This document shows, piece after piece, positions 37,584-46,123 of a stretch of DNA of 64,000 nt (position 1 is its first letter; each line of letters opens with the position of its first letter). The stretch covers positions 2,232,001 to 2,296,000 of the forward strand of contig NZ_CP151633.1 of the NCBI RefSeq assembly GCF_038397715.1, written 5' to 3'. A program made the translations under genes and the position numbers. Source of the stretch: Microbacterium sp. LWO14-1.2. Lineage in GTDB: Bacteria > Actinomycetota > Actinomycetes > Actinomycetales > Microbacteriaceae. The notes under the pieces were generated by a model. That model had not been told where the DNA came from. It saw nothing but the letters and a program-made list of their open reading frames with translations, and made no database searches.

Positions 37584-38297
37584 TCAGGCGAGCCCGAGCC
37601 GGTAGGCGAGCACGACCGCCTGCACGCGATCCCGCGCGCCGAGCTTCTGCAGGATGCGTGACACGTGCGTCTTCACGGTGGCCTCGCCGATGAACAGCGC
37701 TGCCGCGATCTCGGAGTTCGTGCGGGCGTCGGCGAGCAGTGAGAGCACCTCGGCCTCGCGCTCGGTGAGCGGTTCGCTGAGCGGCGGCGTCGGCGGTGGC
37801 GGCGTCGGCGGCGTCTGCGCGGACGGGTGCGGGACCGCGGTCGACGGCGGTGTCGGAGCGGATGCCGTGGCGAACCGGGCGAGCACCCGCCGCGTCACCT
37901 CGGGCGCGAGCATGCCGTCGCCCGCGGCCAGCGCCCGGACCGCGGCGATGAGATCCTCCGCTCCGGCGTTCTTGAGCAGGAAGCCGCTCGCTCCGGCGTC
38001 CAGCGCCTGATAGAGGTAGTCGTCGCGGTCGAAGGTCGTGATGATCGCGATCGCGGCCGAGACGCTCGGGTCGGCGACGATGCGGCGGGTCGCCTCGATG
38101 CCGTCCATGTCGGGCATCTGCACGTCCATCGTGATGACGTCGGGGCGCAGCGCGGCGGCCTGCGCGACCGCATCGGCACCGGTCGCCGCCTCGCCCACGA
38201 CGGCGATGTCGGGTTGCGTGTCGAGGATCGTGCGGAAGCCGGCGCGGAGCATCGCGTGGTCGTCGACGAGCAGCACACGGATACGGTCCCCGGTCAT
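37584..38297 (-). CDS. NarL/LuxR-family response regulator
   Basis: A 237-aa regulator. The receiver (1-120) begins RVLLVDDHAMLRAGF and has the phosphoacceptor Asp in DVITMDVQMPD (about D56) and Lys in FLLKNAG. The effector (175-235) is a LuxR helix-turn-helix (LTEREAEVLSLLADARTNSEI and VKTHVSRILQKLG). Between them lies an unusual linker rich in Pro/Thr (TPPTPPPPTPP). The ATG overlaps the stop of the kinase gene (ATGA). Targets are unknown; the ABC and BenE genes downstream are candidates only by proximity. Confidence 0.95.
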   Translation of the reverse strand: MTGDRIRVLLVDDHAMLRAGFRTILDTQPDIAVVGEAATGADAVAQAAALRPDVITMDVQMPDMDGIEATRRIVADPSVSAAIAIITTFDRDDYLYQALDAGASGFLLKNAGAEDLIAAVRALAAGDGMLAPEVTRRVLARFATASAPTPPSTAVPHPSAQTPPTPPPPTPPLSEPLTEREAEVLSLLADARTNSEIAAALFIGEATVKTHVSRILQKLGARDRVQAVVLAYRLGLA

Positions 38298-39682
38298 GAC
38301 GGGGCGCCCTTCTGCACGGTATCGGCGGGCACGGTATCGGCCCGCACGGTGTCGGCCCGCACAGTGTCGGCCCGCACAGTGTCGGCCTGCACGGTCTCGG
38401 CGGGCTGATCGCGTCCGGCATCCTGAGCGCTGCCCGCGTCGCGGCTGCCGAGCGGCACCCTGGCTCGCACGCGCAGACCGCCGGTGCTGCGCGGCGCGAC
38501 CTCGAGGGTGCCGCCGGATGCGGCAGCGCGCTCCCGCATCCCGAGCTGTCCGAGCCCTGGACGGAGGACGGCGACCGCGCGTCCGGTGTTGACGACCTCG
38601 ACCTCCACGGCATCCGCGTCGTAGCGGACCCTGACATCGGCGGTCGCGCCGTAGCCCGCGTGCCGACGTGCGTTCGTGAGCGACTCCTGCGCGATGCGGT
38701 AGAGGTTCACGGCGACGACCGACGGCACGGCGACGGGGTCGCCGATCACGGCGTAGTCGGTGGGCAGGCCCGAATCGGTCGACGCGCGGGCCAGGTCGGC
38801 GATGTCGTCGAGGGTGACGGTCGACGCGGTCTCCGTGCTGTCGCCGCCGGGCGTGCGAAGCGTCTCGAGCAGCTGCCGCAGCTCGTGGATCGCGTCGCGC
38901 GCCGACCCCTCGATGCCCGAGAGGATGCCGCGGGCCTTCTCCGGGTCCTGATCGATGACGAGCCGTGCCGCACCCGCCTGCACGCCCATCACCGAGACGT
39001 GATGGGCGACGACGTCGTGGAGCTCGCGGGCGATGCGCACCCTGTCGAGCGCGACGGCCTGGGCGGCCGTGACCTCGCGTTCGCGCTCGAGCTCGGCCGT
39101 GCGCAGCTCCAGCACCTCGCGCGCCTGCGCGGCGTTCCACGAGCGATCGCCGAAGTAGTAGGCGCCGCCGAAGTACAGCGCGTTGAGCAGCACCTGGATC
39201 AGCATGAACGCGACGTACGGCGACATCAGGCCGGCGACGACCTCGGCCTTGTCGGCCTGCTCGATCGCCTCGCGGTACATCGTGATGAGCAGCCAGACGA
39301 ACATGCCGACGATGATCGCGATGCGCACGATCATCGCCGCCCTGCGATCGTTCATCCACGCGCCGACCGTGTACAGCGCCACGAACATGGCGATGTTGCC
39401 GACGTAGATCTCGGGCACCTGGAACGAGATCGCGAGGAAGTACGCGACGCAGATCACGATCGCCACGAGCGCCGGCCAGCGTCGCCGCACGGCGAGCGGC
39501 GCCGTGACGACGACCGCGTAGACGAGCGCGGTCCACGGTTCCGCCCTCGTGTCGCCGTAGATCTCGGCGATGGTCGAGAGGGCGGCGCTGAGGACGGCGC
39601 CGACGAACATGATCGCGGCGAGCACGAGGTCGGCGCGCTGTTCGCGGGCGCTCGGCGTGCGGGTGAACGTCGCGGCGGGCAT
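38294..39682 (-). CDS. two-component sensor histidine kinase
   Basis: A 462-aa kinase. The start is the ATG at 39682, six nt after TACGGT. About 5-6 helices occupy residues 15-180 (LVLAAIMFVGAVLSAAL, ALVAIVICVAYFLAISF, IIVGMFVWLLITMY). The HisKA_3 dimerisation helix has the phosphorylated His in RIARELHDVVAHHVSVMG (about residue 220). The HATPase domain begins YRIAQESLTNARRHAG and has the glycine box GQLGMRERAAASGG. The C-terminal ~45 residues are a repeat of ADTVR units, encoded by six 15-bp copies (38315-38404). It is co-transcribed with the response regulator. Confidence 0.94.
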   Translation of the reverse strand: MPAATFTRTPSAREQRADLVLAAIMFVGAVLSAALSTIAEIYGDTRAEPWTALVYAVVVTAPLAVRRRWPALVAIVICVAYFLAISFQVPEIYVGNIAMFVALYTVGAWMNDRRAAMIVRIAIIVGMFVWLLITMYREAIEQADKAEVVAGLMSPYVAFMLIQVLLNALYFGGAYYFGDRSWNAAQAREVLELRTAELEREREVTAAQAVALDRVRIARELHDVVAHHVSVMGVQAGAARLVIDQDPEKARGILSGIEGSARDAIHELRQLLETLRTPGGDSTETASTVTLDDIADLARASTDSGLPTDYAVIGDPVAVPSVVAVNLYRIAQESLTNARRHAGYGATADVRVRYDADAVEVEVVNTGRAVAVLRPGLGQLGMRERAAASGGTLEVAPRSTGGLRVRARVPLGSRDAGSAQDAGRDQPAETVQADTVRADTVRADTVRADTVPADTVQKGAPS

Positions 39683-39758
39683 GCCCCCACCGTACGGGCG
39701 GGACGGATGCCGCGGCATCCCCCGCGCGACGGACCGTCGTCACCTGCGAGAATCGAGC

Positions 39759-40937
39759 GTGACCTCCGCGCCGCGCCTCGCCCCGCTGTACCTCGCCGGT
39801 TTCACCACCGCCTTCGGCGCGCACGGCATCGCCGCCGCGCTGGGCGCGGAGACCGACGACATCGGGTGGACGCTGCTCGCCTTCGGCTTCACCCTCGCGC
39901 TGTACGACCTCGCTGAGGTGCTGCTCAAACCGCTGTTCGGCGCGCTGAGCGATCGCGTCGGCGTCCGGCCCGTGATCATCGGCGGCCTGCTGGCCTTCGC
40001 CGCGTTCTCGGTGGTGGGGGCCGTGGTGCCGGGGATGGCCGGACTGGTGATCGGGCGCTTCGGGCAGGGGGCGGCGGCGTCGGCGTTCTCCCCGTCGTCG
40101 TCGGCCGCCGTCGCGCGGCTGACCGACGATGCCACGCGCGGAAAGTACTTCGGTCGCTACGGCTCGTGGAAGAGCCTGGGCTACGCCCTCGGTCCGCTGC
40201 TCGGGGCCGTGCTCGTCGTGTGGGGCGGACTGCCCGCGCTGTTCTGGGCGCTCGCCGCGCTCGGCCTCGGCGCCGCGGCATGGGTCGCCGTCTCCGTGCC
40301 GCACGTTCCGGTGCTGCCCCGCAAGCGCGTGACGCTCCTCGATCTCGGGCGCGAGCTCGTCGCCCCCGGGTTCCTCGTGCCGACTCTCGTACTGGCTGCG
40401 ACGACCGGCGCGCTCGCCGTGGCGGTCGGATTCCTCCCGCTTCTCGGCAGGCAGGCCGGACTCGACACCGCGTGGAGCATGGCGATCGTCACGGTGCTGG
40501 CTGTCGCTTCGAGCGCGGCGCAGCCCCTGGTGGGCTCGGCGCACGACCGCGGCCGGATCTCGGTGCGCGGCGGCACGGTCGGCGGACTGCTGCTCATCGC
40601 GGTCGGCATCGCCCTGTCGGCGGTGACCGGTCACCCCGCCGCGCTGGTCACGACGGCCCTGCTCGTCGGACTCGGTGTGGGCACGGCAACGCCGGTGGCG
40701 TTCTCGCACCTCGCCGCCTCCACACCGCCCGAGCGCATGGGGCGCACGATGGGCAGCGCGGAGCTGGGTCGCGAGCTCGGTGACGCGGGCGGACCGTTGG
40801 TCGCGGGGGCCGTGGCGACGGCATCCGTCCCGGGGATCGGGCTGGGAGTGGTGGCCGCCCTCACCGCGGGCGCGGGCGTGCTGGCGGCGGTCGGGACGCG
40901 CAGGTCGAGAAACCGAGGACTTGCTCTTGACAAGTGA
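39759..40937 (+). CDS. MFS transporter
   Basis: A 392-aa major facilitator with 12 helices. The start is the GTG at 39759, five nt after GAGAAT. MFS motif A between helices 2 and 3 is GALSDRVGVRPVIIGG, and FGQGAAASAFSPSSSAAVAR is in helix 4-5. DRGRISVRGGTVGGLLL repeats motif A at helix 8-9. It resembles drug or metabolite exporters. The next operon's promoter overlaps its stop codon. Confidence 0.92.
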   Translation: MTSAPRLAPLYLAGFTTAFGAHGIAAALGAETDDIGWTLLAFGFTLALYDLAEVLLKPLFGALSDRVGVRPVIIGGLLAFAAFSVVGAVVPGMAGLVIGRFGQGAAASAFSPSSSAAVARLTDDATRGKYFGRYGSWKSLGYALGPLLGAVLVVWGGLPALFWALAALGLGAAAWVAVSVPHVPVLPRKRVTLLDLGRELVAPGFLVPTLVLAATTGALAVAVGFLPLLGRQAGLDTAWSMAIVTVLAVASSAAQPLVGSAHDRGRISVRGGTVGGLLLIAVGIALSAVTGHPAALVTTALLVGLGVGTATPVAFSHLAASTPPERMGRTMGSAELGRELGDAGGPLVAGAVATASVPGIGLGVVAALTAGAGVLAAVGTRRSRNRGLALDK

Positions 40938-40956
40938 ACTTGCTTTTTGCAAGTAT
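40927..40956 (+). promoter_or_regulatory. promoter and HxlR operator of the VOC/HxlR operon
   Basis: TTGACA (40927-40932), an 18-nt spacer and AAGTAT. Inside the spacer lies ACTTGC-TTTTT-GCAAGT (40938-40954), a perfect palindrome. An additional CAAGT half-site overlaps the -35 box. The HxlR-family regulator encoded downstream is the likely ligand. Confidence 0.7.
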
Positions 40957-40995
40957 CGAGCATCATCACCCACGACCCACGACAAAGGAGTCATC

Positions 40996-41445
40996 GTGAC
41001 CAGTGTCTTCGTCAACCTGCCCACCACCGATCTCGACCGCGCCAAGGCCTTTTACACGGCCCTCGGCTGCGAGATCAACCCGAACTTCACCGACGAGAAC
41101 GCCGCGTGCGTCGTCTGGTCGAAGGACATCTACTTCATGGTCCTCAAGCGCGAGTTCTTCCAGACCTTCACCGACAAGCCGATCGCCGACCCGAACCAGG
41201 TCGTGCAGGTCTCGGTCTCGTTCAGCCGCGACTCGCGCGACGAGGTCGACGCCATCCTCGAGAAGGGCCTCGCCGCCGGCGGCGTCGAGCCGCGGCCTGC
41301 CCAGGACTACGGCTTCATGTACTCGCGCGACCTCGACGACCCCGACGGCAACTCGCTCGGCTTCCTCTACATGACCCCGGAGGCCGCCGAGAACGGCCCC
41401 GACCACGTGGCCGATCACGCCGCGGAGCAGAACGCCGCATCCTGA
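40996..41445 (+). CDS. VOC-family (glyoxalase-like) protein
   Basis: A 149-aa vicinal-oxygen-chelate fold protein. The start is the GTG at 40996 with AAAGGAG before it. It begins SVFVNLPTTDLDRAKAFYTA, with the conserved FYTALG, and ends LDDPDGNSLGFLYM, typical of the PhnB-like/VOC group. VOC proteins use a metal to act on or bind small molecules, including antibiotics and diketones. The substrate is not known. It shares a promoter and overlaps the HxlR gene (TGATG), so the regulator probably controls its expression in response to the ligand. Confidence 0.93.
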   Translation: MTSVFVNLPTTDLDRAKAFYTALGCEINPNFTDENAACVVWSKDIYFMVLKREFFQTFTDKPIADPNQVVQVSVSFSRDSRDEVDAILEKGLAAGGVEPRPAQDYGFMYSRDLDDPDGNSLGFLYMTPEAAENGPDHVADHAAEQNAAS

Positions 41446-42143
41446 TGGCGGCGCGCAGCTACGGCCAGTACTGCGGGGTCACGACGGCCGTCGAGCTGAT
41501 CGGGGAGCGGTGGGCGCTGCTCATCGTCCGCGATCTGCTCGTCGGGCCCCGTAGGTACACCGACCTCAAGCAGGGCCTGCCGCGCATCCCCACCAACATC
41601 CTGTCCTCCCGGCTCAAGGAGCTGCAGGACGGCGGCGTCGTACGCCGCATCCCGCTGCGGCGCGGCCTCGCCTACGAGCTCACTCCGTACGGGCAGGCGC
41701 TCGAGTCCGTCATCCTCGAACTCGGGCGCTGGGGCTTCCAGACCATGGGAGACCCCCGAGAAGGCGACGTCGTCACACCCGACTCGCTCACGATGGCCCT
41801 GCGCACGGCGTTCCAGGCTGACGCCGCCGCCGACGCCGAGTACGAGCTGCACGTCGGCGACGTCGCGCTCCGCGCATCGGTGCGCGGAGGAGACCTCGTC
41901 GTCGCGCAGATCTCCCCTCCTGCTCCGCCCGCCCCCGGCGGCGACGCGCGGCAGCCGCAAGGAGAGGCGGATGCCGTGATCGTCGCCGGTCCCGGCATCC
42001 GTCGGCTGATCGCCGGCGAGATCACGCCGGACGAGGCGATCGCGCAGGACGTGCTCGCCGTCGTACGGGGCGATATCTCGCACCTCGAGTCGTTCGCCCG
42101 CACGTTCCACATCGCGCCGCTGGGCGCATCCCTTCCCGTGTAG
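41445..42143 (+). CDS. HxlR-family transcriptional regulator
   Basis: A 232-aa regulator. The first 100 residues are a winged helix-turn-helix of the HxlR type (VELIGERWALLIVRDLLVGP, RYTDLKQGLPRIPTNILSSR and LKELQDGGVVRR). The Cys near residue 10 (YGQYCGV) is the position used by redox-sensing HxlR proteins such as YodB. The C-terminal ~120 residues resemble a small sterol-carrier-like (SCP2) ligand domain found in longer members. Its ATG overlaps the VOC stop. It probably binds the palindrome at 40938. Confidence 0.92.
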   Translation: MAARSYGQYCGVTTAVELIGERWALLIVRDLLVGPRRYTDLKQGLPRIPTNILSSRLKELQDGGVVRRIPLRRGLAYELTPYGQALESVILELGRWGFQTMGDPREGDVVTPDSLTMALRTAFQADAAADAEYELHVGDVALRASVRGGDLVVAQISPPAPPAPGGDARQPQGEADAVIVAGPGIRRLIAGEITPDEAIAQDVLAVVRGDISHLESFARTFHIAPLGASLPV

Positions 42144-42175
42144 CACCGCTGTTTCCCGTGCAAAGGAGCACTCTC

Positions 42176-42803
42176 GTGACCGGACGCATCGTGATCGACC
42201 TGTTCGCCACCCTCGACGGTGTCGCCCAGGGGGCCGGGCGGTGTCGGTGAAGACACCTCGGGCGGCTTCACCTTCAGCGGCTGGCAGGCCGGCTACCCGT
42301 CGTCGGGTGTCGGATCCCAGGTGACGGAGGGGATGCAGCAGCTCGACGCCCTGCTGCTCGGCCGCCGAACATACGACATCTTCGCCGCGTACTGGCCGCA
42401 GCACACCGACGGCCCGTCCGGCGAGATCGGGCAGCTGTTCGACCGCGTGCCGAAGTACGTCGCGACCCGTGATGCCGATCGGGCCCTCGACTGGCAGGGG
42501 AGCTCCCGCGTGGGGGCGGACCTCGCCAGCGAGATCGCCGACCTGCGCGCGCGGCATCGCGAGGTGCACGTGATCGGCAGCATCGACTTCGTGCACACCC
42601 TGCTCGCCGAGGGGCTGTTCGACCAGCTCAACCTCTGGGTGTACCCGATCCTGCTCGGGGCCGGCAAGAAGGTGTTCCGCGACGACGCCCTGCCCTCGGT
42701 GCTCGAGCTGCTCGAGACGCCGGTCACGGATCCCGAGGGCGTGACGCTGTTCCGCTACGGCCGCACCGACCGCACGCCCGAAGTCGGGACGTTCGAGGAC
42801 TAG
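42176..42803 (+). pseudogene. dihydrofolate-reductase-like (RibD C-terminal) protein, broken by one frameshift
   Basis: Reads as a ~208-aa YwjB/RibD-like reductase if one base is removed. The GTG at 42176 follows AAAGGAG and gives TGRIVIDLFATLDGVAQ, the typical family start. The frame then hits a stop at 42250. Removing one G from the G5 run at 42229-42233 continues into GPGGVGEDTSGGFTFSGWQ, and on to LLLGRRTYDIFAAYWP, SSRVGADLASEI and IGSIDFVHTLLAEGLFDQL. The rest is intact. These proteins have a dihydrofolate-reductase fold and bind NADPH; their substrates are unknown. An assembly error in the G run would explain the break. Confidence 0.85.
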
Positions 42804-42818
42804 CTACACTTCCCCGTC

Positions 42819-43628
42819 TCAGTCCAGCATCCGCTCGATGACCCGAGCCACCCCGTCGTCGTCGTTCGACGCGGTCGTCTCGTCGGCGGCGGCTTTCGCG
42901 GCATCCAGGCCGTTGGACATCGCGACCCCGTGACCGGCCCAGCGCAGCATCTCGACGTCGTTCAGCGCATCGCCGAAAGCCACGACATCGGCGCGGTCGA
43001 TCGCGAGGTGCTCGCAGAGCCGCGCGAGTCCCGTGGCCTTGGTGACGCCCTCGGCCATGACCTCGACGAAGGGCGCTCCGGAGAGAGTGGCCTCGAAACC
43101 GGTGAGCCCGAGACCCCGGAGCGCCTCGAACAACACCGGAGGTGCGAGCTCCGGATGCCGGATCACGAGTTTCAGACTCGGAGCGGCGAGCACCTCGGCG
43201 AGGTCGACGCCGCCCATCGTGCCGGGGTCGCGCTTGTGGTCGGACAGGTCGGCGACGGCGGCGTAGCCGTGCTGGGCCACGAACGTCTCCCCGCCCTCTC
43301 GCACGCTCGCGAACAGCAGATCGGGGATGCTGTCGCCCAACGCCTGAGCCAGCGTCCGGATCGTCTCGGCCGGCAGCTCCTCGGCGAACAGCATCCTGCC
43401 CTCGGTGAGGTGCGTCGCATATGCGCCGTTGCTGCACAGCGCCCAGCCGTCGAAGCCCGCACCGGACGCGATCGCCCGCAGACCGATGGGCTGCCGCGCG
43501 GTCACAGGGACGACGTGGATGCCGCGCTCGCGCGCCGCATCGAGAGCCGCGCGCGTGCGGGCGCTCACCTCCGACGCGGACGTGAGCAGCGTGCCGTCGA
43601 GATCGGTCGCGATCAGGCGCAGGGTCAC
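42819..43628 (-). CDS. Cof-type HAD-IIB phosphatase
   Basis: A 269-aa HAD hydrolase. Motif I is RLIATDLDGTLLTSA, motif II is VPVTARQPIG, motif III contains the Lys of VTKATGL, and motif IV is VVAFGDALNDVEMLRWAGHGVAM. The C2B cap lies between (about 80-195). Cof-type enzymes dephosphorylate sugar phosphates, pyridoxal phosphate or similar; the natural substrate here is unknown. The GTG start abuts a dispersed 32-bp repeat, so its promoter may lie within or beyond that repeat. Confidence 0.93.
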   Translation of the reverse strand: MTLRLIATDLDGTLLTSASEVSARTRAALDAARERGIHVVPVTARQPIGLRAIASGAGFDGWALCSNGAYATHLTEGRMLFAEELPAETIRTLAQALGDSIPDLLFASVREGGETFVAQHGYAAVADLSDHKRDPGTMGGVDLAEVLAAPSLKLVIRHPELAPPVLFEALRGLGLTGFEATLSGAPFVEVMAEGVTKATGLARLCEHLAIDRADVVAFGDALNDVEMLRWAGHGVAMSNGLDAAKAAADETTASNDDDGVARVIERMLD

Positions 43629-43629
43629 G

Positions 43630-43732
43630 GCGTTTCGTCTCGCTTCGCTCGCTCAACGACCCGCGAAGGGGTCATTCGCTCGGGGGCCGGGGAATATCAC
43701 GGCGTTTCGTCTCGCTTCGCTCGCTGAACGAC
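43630..43732 (-). repeat. two inverted copies of the 32-bp repeat family
   Basis: Copies at 43630-43661 and 43702-43732 match the family at 10850 on the opposite strand with a few changes (GCTTCG in place of GCTCCG). One abuts the start of the HAD gene and the other lies next to the xthA stop. They are separated by 40 nt including GGAATATCAC. Confidence 0.85.
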
Positions 43733-43738
43733 GCGCTC

Positions 43739-44599
43739 TCAGGAGAAGATCATCGGGAGGTCGTCGTCGTCCTCCCCGGCGGCAGTCCCGAGGCGGCTGT
43801 TGTCGAGCTCGACGACGACGGGCACGTGGTCGCTGGGCTGCTCGCCCTTGCGCTCCTCGCGGTGGATCGATGCGCCGGTCACCGCATCGGCGAGCGTCTT
43901 CGAGCCGAGGATGAAGTCGATGCGGATGCCCTCGTTGCGCGGGAACTTGAGACGCTGGTAGTCCCAGTACGTGTACCCCTCGGGCAGCAGCGGCCGCACG
44001 ACGTCGCTCACGCCCGCATCGGCGAGGGCGAAGAAGGCCTCGCGCTCCGGCGGGGAGACGTGCGTGGAGACACCCTCGACGATGTCGGGGTCGCCGTTGT
44101 CGCCGTCGAACGGGATGATGTTGAAGTCGCCGACGAGCGCGAGCGGCAGGTCGGGGTTCGCGGCGAGCTCCGCGGCCGTCGACTTCTTCAGCTCTTCGAG
44201 CCAGTGCAGCTTGTAGGCGTAGTGCGGATCGCCGAGCGCACGGCCGTTGGGCACGTACAGGCTCCACACGCGCACGCCGTCGACGAGCACGCCCAGCGCG
44301 CGGGCCTCGAGCGGTGCATCGGGCCCCTCGTGCCCCTTCGCGAAGCCCGGCATGCCGTCGAAAGACGTGCGCACGTCGGTGACGGGGAGGCGGCTGGCGA
44401 TCGCGACGCCGTTCCACTGGTTCAGGCCGTGGACCTCGACGTGGTACCCGGCCTCTTCGAACGGGCCGTACGGGAACTGCTCCGGCTTGCACTTGATCTC
44501 CTGCATCGCCAGCACGTCGATGTCCTCTCGGACGGCGAACTCGACGGTGCGGGTCACGCGGGTGCGGATGGAGTTGACGTTCCAGGTGGCCAAGCGCAT
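43739..44599 (-). CDS. xthA: exodeoxyribonuclease III
   Basis: A 286-aa exonuclease III/AP endonuclease that repairs abasic DNA. Signatures are LATWNVNSIRTR, the metal-binding Glu in LAMQEIKCKPEQFP, ALVGDFNIIPFD with the catalytic Asp and Asn, FPRNEGIRIDFIL and the catalytic His in PSDHVPVVVEL. The ATG at 44599 has TAGGCT six nt upstream (leaderless) and is divergent from pyrE. The C-terminal tail after the conserved domain (GTAAGEDDDDLPMIFS) is acidic and specific to this protein. Confidence 0.96.
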   Translation of the reverse strand: MRLATWNVNSIRTRVTRTVEFAVREDIDVLAMQEIKCKPEQFPYGPFEEAGYHVEVHGLNQWNGVAIASRLPVTDVRTSFDGMPGFAKGHEGPDAPLEARALGVLVDGVRVWSLYVPNGRALGDPHYAYKLHWLEELKKSTAAELAANPDLPLALVGDFNIIPFDGDNGDPDIVEGVSTHVSPPEREAFFALADAGVSDVVRPLLPEGYTYWDYQRLKFPRNEGIRIDFILGSKTLADAVTGASIHREERKGEQPSDHVPVVVELDNSRLGTAAGEDDDDLPMIFS

Positions 44600-44636
44600 G
44601 CGTCAAGCCTAGGGCTTGCCTCCTACACTGGATGCC

Positions 44637-45197
44637 GTGACCGCACTCGACGCAGACCGCCAGACACTCCTCGATCTCATCACCGACGAGGCGGTGTTCC
44701 ACGGCGACTTCACCCTCTCCAGCGGCAAGAAGGCGACGTACTACGTCGACATGCGCAAGCTCACGCTCGACCACCGCGCAGCGCCGGCCATCGGGCGGAT
44801 CATGCTCGACCTCATCGCCGACCTCGACGTCGCAGCCGTCGGCGGCCTGACCCTCGGTGCCGACCCGATCGCGAACTCGGTGCTGCACGCCTCGGTGGCC
44901 ACGGATCGTCCGCTCGACGCCTTCGTCGTGCGCAAGGAGCCGAAGGACCACGGCCGAGGCCGTCAGATCGAGGGCGCCGATGTGAAGGGCAAGCGCGTCG
45001 TCGTGCTCGAAGACACGTCCACCACCGGGCAGTCCGCGCTCAAGGCGGTCGAGGCGCTTCGCAAGGAGGGCGCCGAAGTCGTCGCTGTCGCCGTGATCGT
45101 CGACCGCAAGACCGGGGCACAGGCAGCCATCGAAGCCGAGGGTCTCGAATGGCGAGCGGCCTTCGACCTCGACGACCTCGGGCTCGACCCCCAGTGA
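44637..45197 (+). CDS. pyrE: orotate phosphoribosyltransferase
   Basis: A 186-aa enzyme of pyrimidine synthesis that couples orotate to PRPP to form OMP. Signatures are LSSGKKATYYVDMRKLTLD, the KEPKDHGRGRQIEG loop and the PRPP motif VVVLEDTSTTGQSALKAVEAL. The start is the GTG at 44637, seven nt after TACACT (leaderless). The stop overlaps the start of a ROK kinase gene (GTGA). Confidence 0.97.
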   Translation: MTALDADRQTLLDLITDEAVFHGDFTLSSGKKATYYVDMRKLTLDHRAAPAIGRIMLDLIADLDVAAVGGLTLGADPIANSVLHASVATDRPLDAFVVRKEPKDHGRGRQIEGADVKGKRVVVLEDTSTTGQSALKAVEALRKEGAEVVAVAVIVDRKTGAQAAIEAEGLEWRAAFDLDDLGLDPQ

Positions 45198-46096
45198 CCC
45201 GCTACGCTCTCGCCCTCGACATCGGCGGCACGAAGATGGAGGCCGCGCTCGTCCGCGAGGACGGCACGCTCGTCGACGGCAGCCGCAGCCGCCAGGCCAC
45301 CGGTCGTGAAGCGACGTTCCCCTCGCTGGATCTCGCGGTCGCAGCGGTCGTCTCGCACGCACTGGCGCCGCTGCCGGCGGACGCCGAGCTCGTCGGCGCC
45401 GGAGTCGGCAGCGCCGGACCCATCGATCGCTCTGCCGGCGCCATCCTGCCCGTGAACATGCCGCTCGCGCGCGGTTACGGCCTCGCGGCATCCGTGCACA
45501 CCGCAGCGTCCGCGATCCGCGGTGCGCACGTGCGCACCGTGCTCGGCCACGATGGCGGCGCCCTCGCGCTCGCGGAGTCATGGCTCGGAGCGACGCAGGG
45601 TGCCGGAGCGTCGCTGTCGATCGTCGTGTCGACGGGCGTCGGCGGCGGTTTCGTCGTGGGTGGAGCCTACATCCCGGGCGCGACCGGCAACGCCGGTCAC
45701 CTCGGCCAGGTTCGCCGCGAGGGCGGGCTCACGCTCGAGGAGATCGCCTCCGGACCGGCCAGCGCCGCGTGGGCGCAGCAGCAGGGCTGGACGGGGTCGA
45801 CCGGCGAGGATCTCGCCAGGGATGCTGCGGCGGGCGTCGCCGTCGCCCGGGCGGCGATCGAGCGATCGGCGACGGCGGTCGGGCAGGCCCTTGCCGACGC
45901 GGCCACCCTGGTCGACCTCGATGTCGTCGCGATCGGCGGCGGGTTCTCCCGGGTGTCAGCCGACTACATCGACCTGGTGCAGGCAGCTCTGACAGCGAGC
46001 GCCGCGCACGAGTACTCCCGTCGCACCCGCGTGGTGCGGTCGGGGCTGGGCGACGAGGGGCCGCTCATCGGTGCGGCCGCCCTCGTGCTGCGCTGA
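45194..46096 (+). CDS. ROK-family sugar kinase
   Basis: A 300-aa kinase. ATP-binding motif ALDIGGTKMEAALV at the N-terminus, the catalytic-loop sequence VLGHDGGALALAE, STGVGGGFVVGGA and the ROK zinc-motif region, here GATGNAGHLGQVRREGG, lacking the usual cluster of Cys. ROK proteins phosphorylate glucose, GlcNAc or ManNAc. The GTG overlaps the pyrE stop, so the two are co-translated. Its substrate is not evident; amino-sugar recycling is suggested by anmK 0.7 kb away. Confidence 0.92.
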   Translation: MTRYALALDIGGTKMEAALVREDGTLVDGSRSRQATGREATFPSLDLAVAAVVSHALAPLPADAELVGAGVGSAGPIDRSAGAILPVNMPLARGYGLAASVHTAASAIRGAHVRTVLGHDGGALALAESWLGATQGAGASLSIVVSTGVGGGFVVGGAYIPGATGNAGHLGQVRREGGLTLEEIASGPASAAWAQQQGWTGSTGEDLARDAAAGVAVARAAIERSATAVGQALADAATLVDLDVVAIGGGFSRVSADYIDLVQAALTASAAHEYSRRTRVVRSGLGDEGPLIGAAALVLR

Positions 46097-46123
46097 TCGT
46101 CCTCGGGCTTCTCGGAGCGACGA

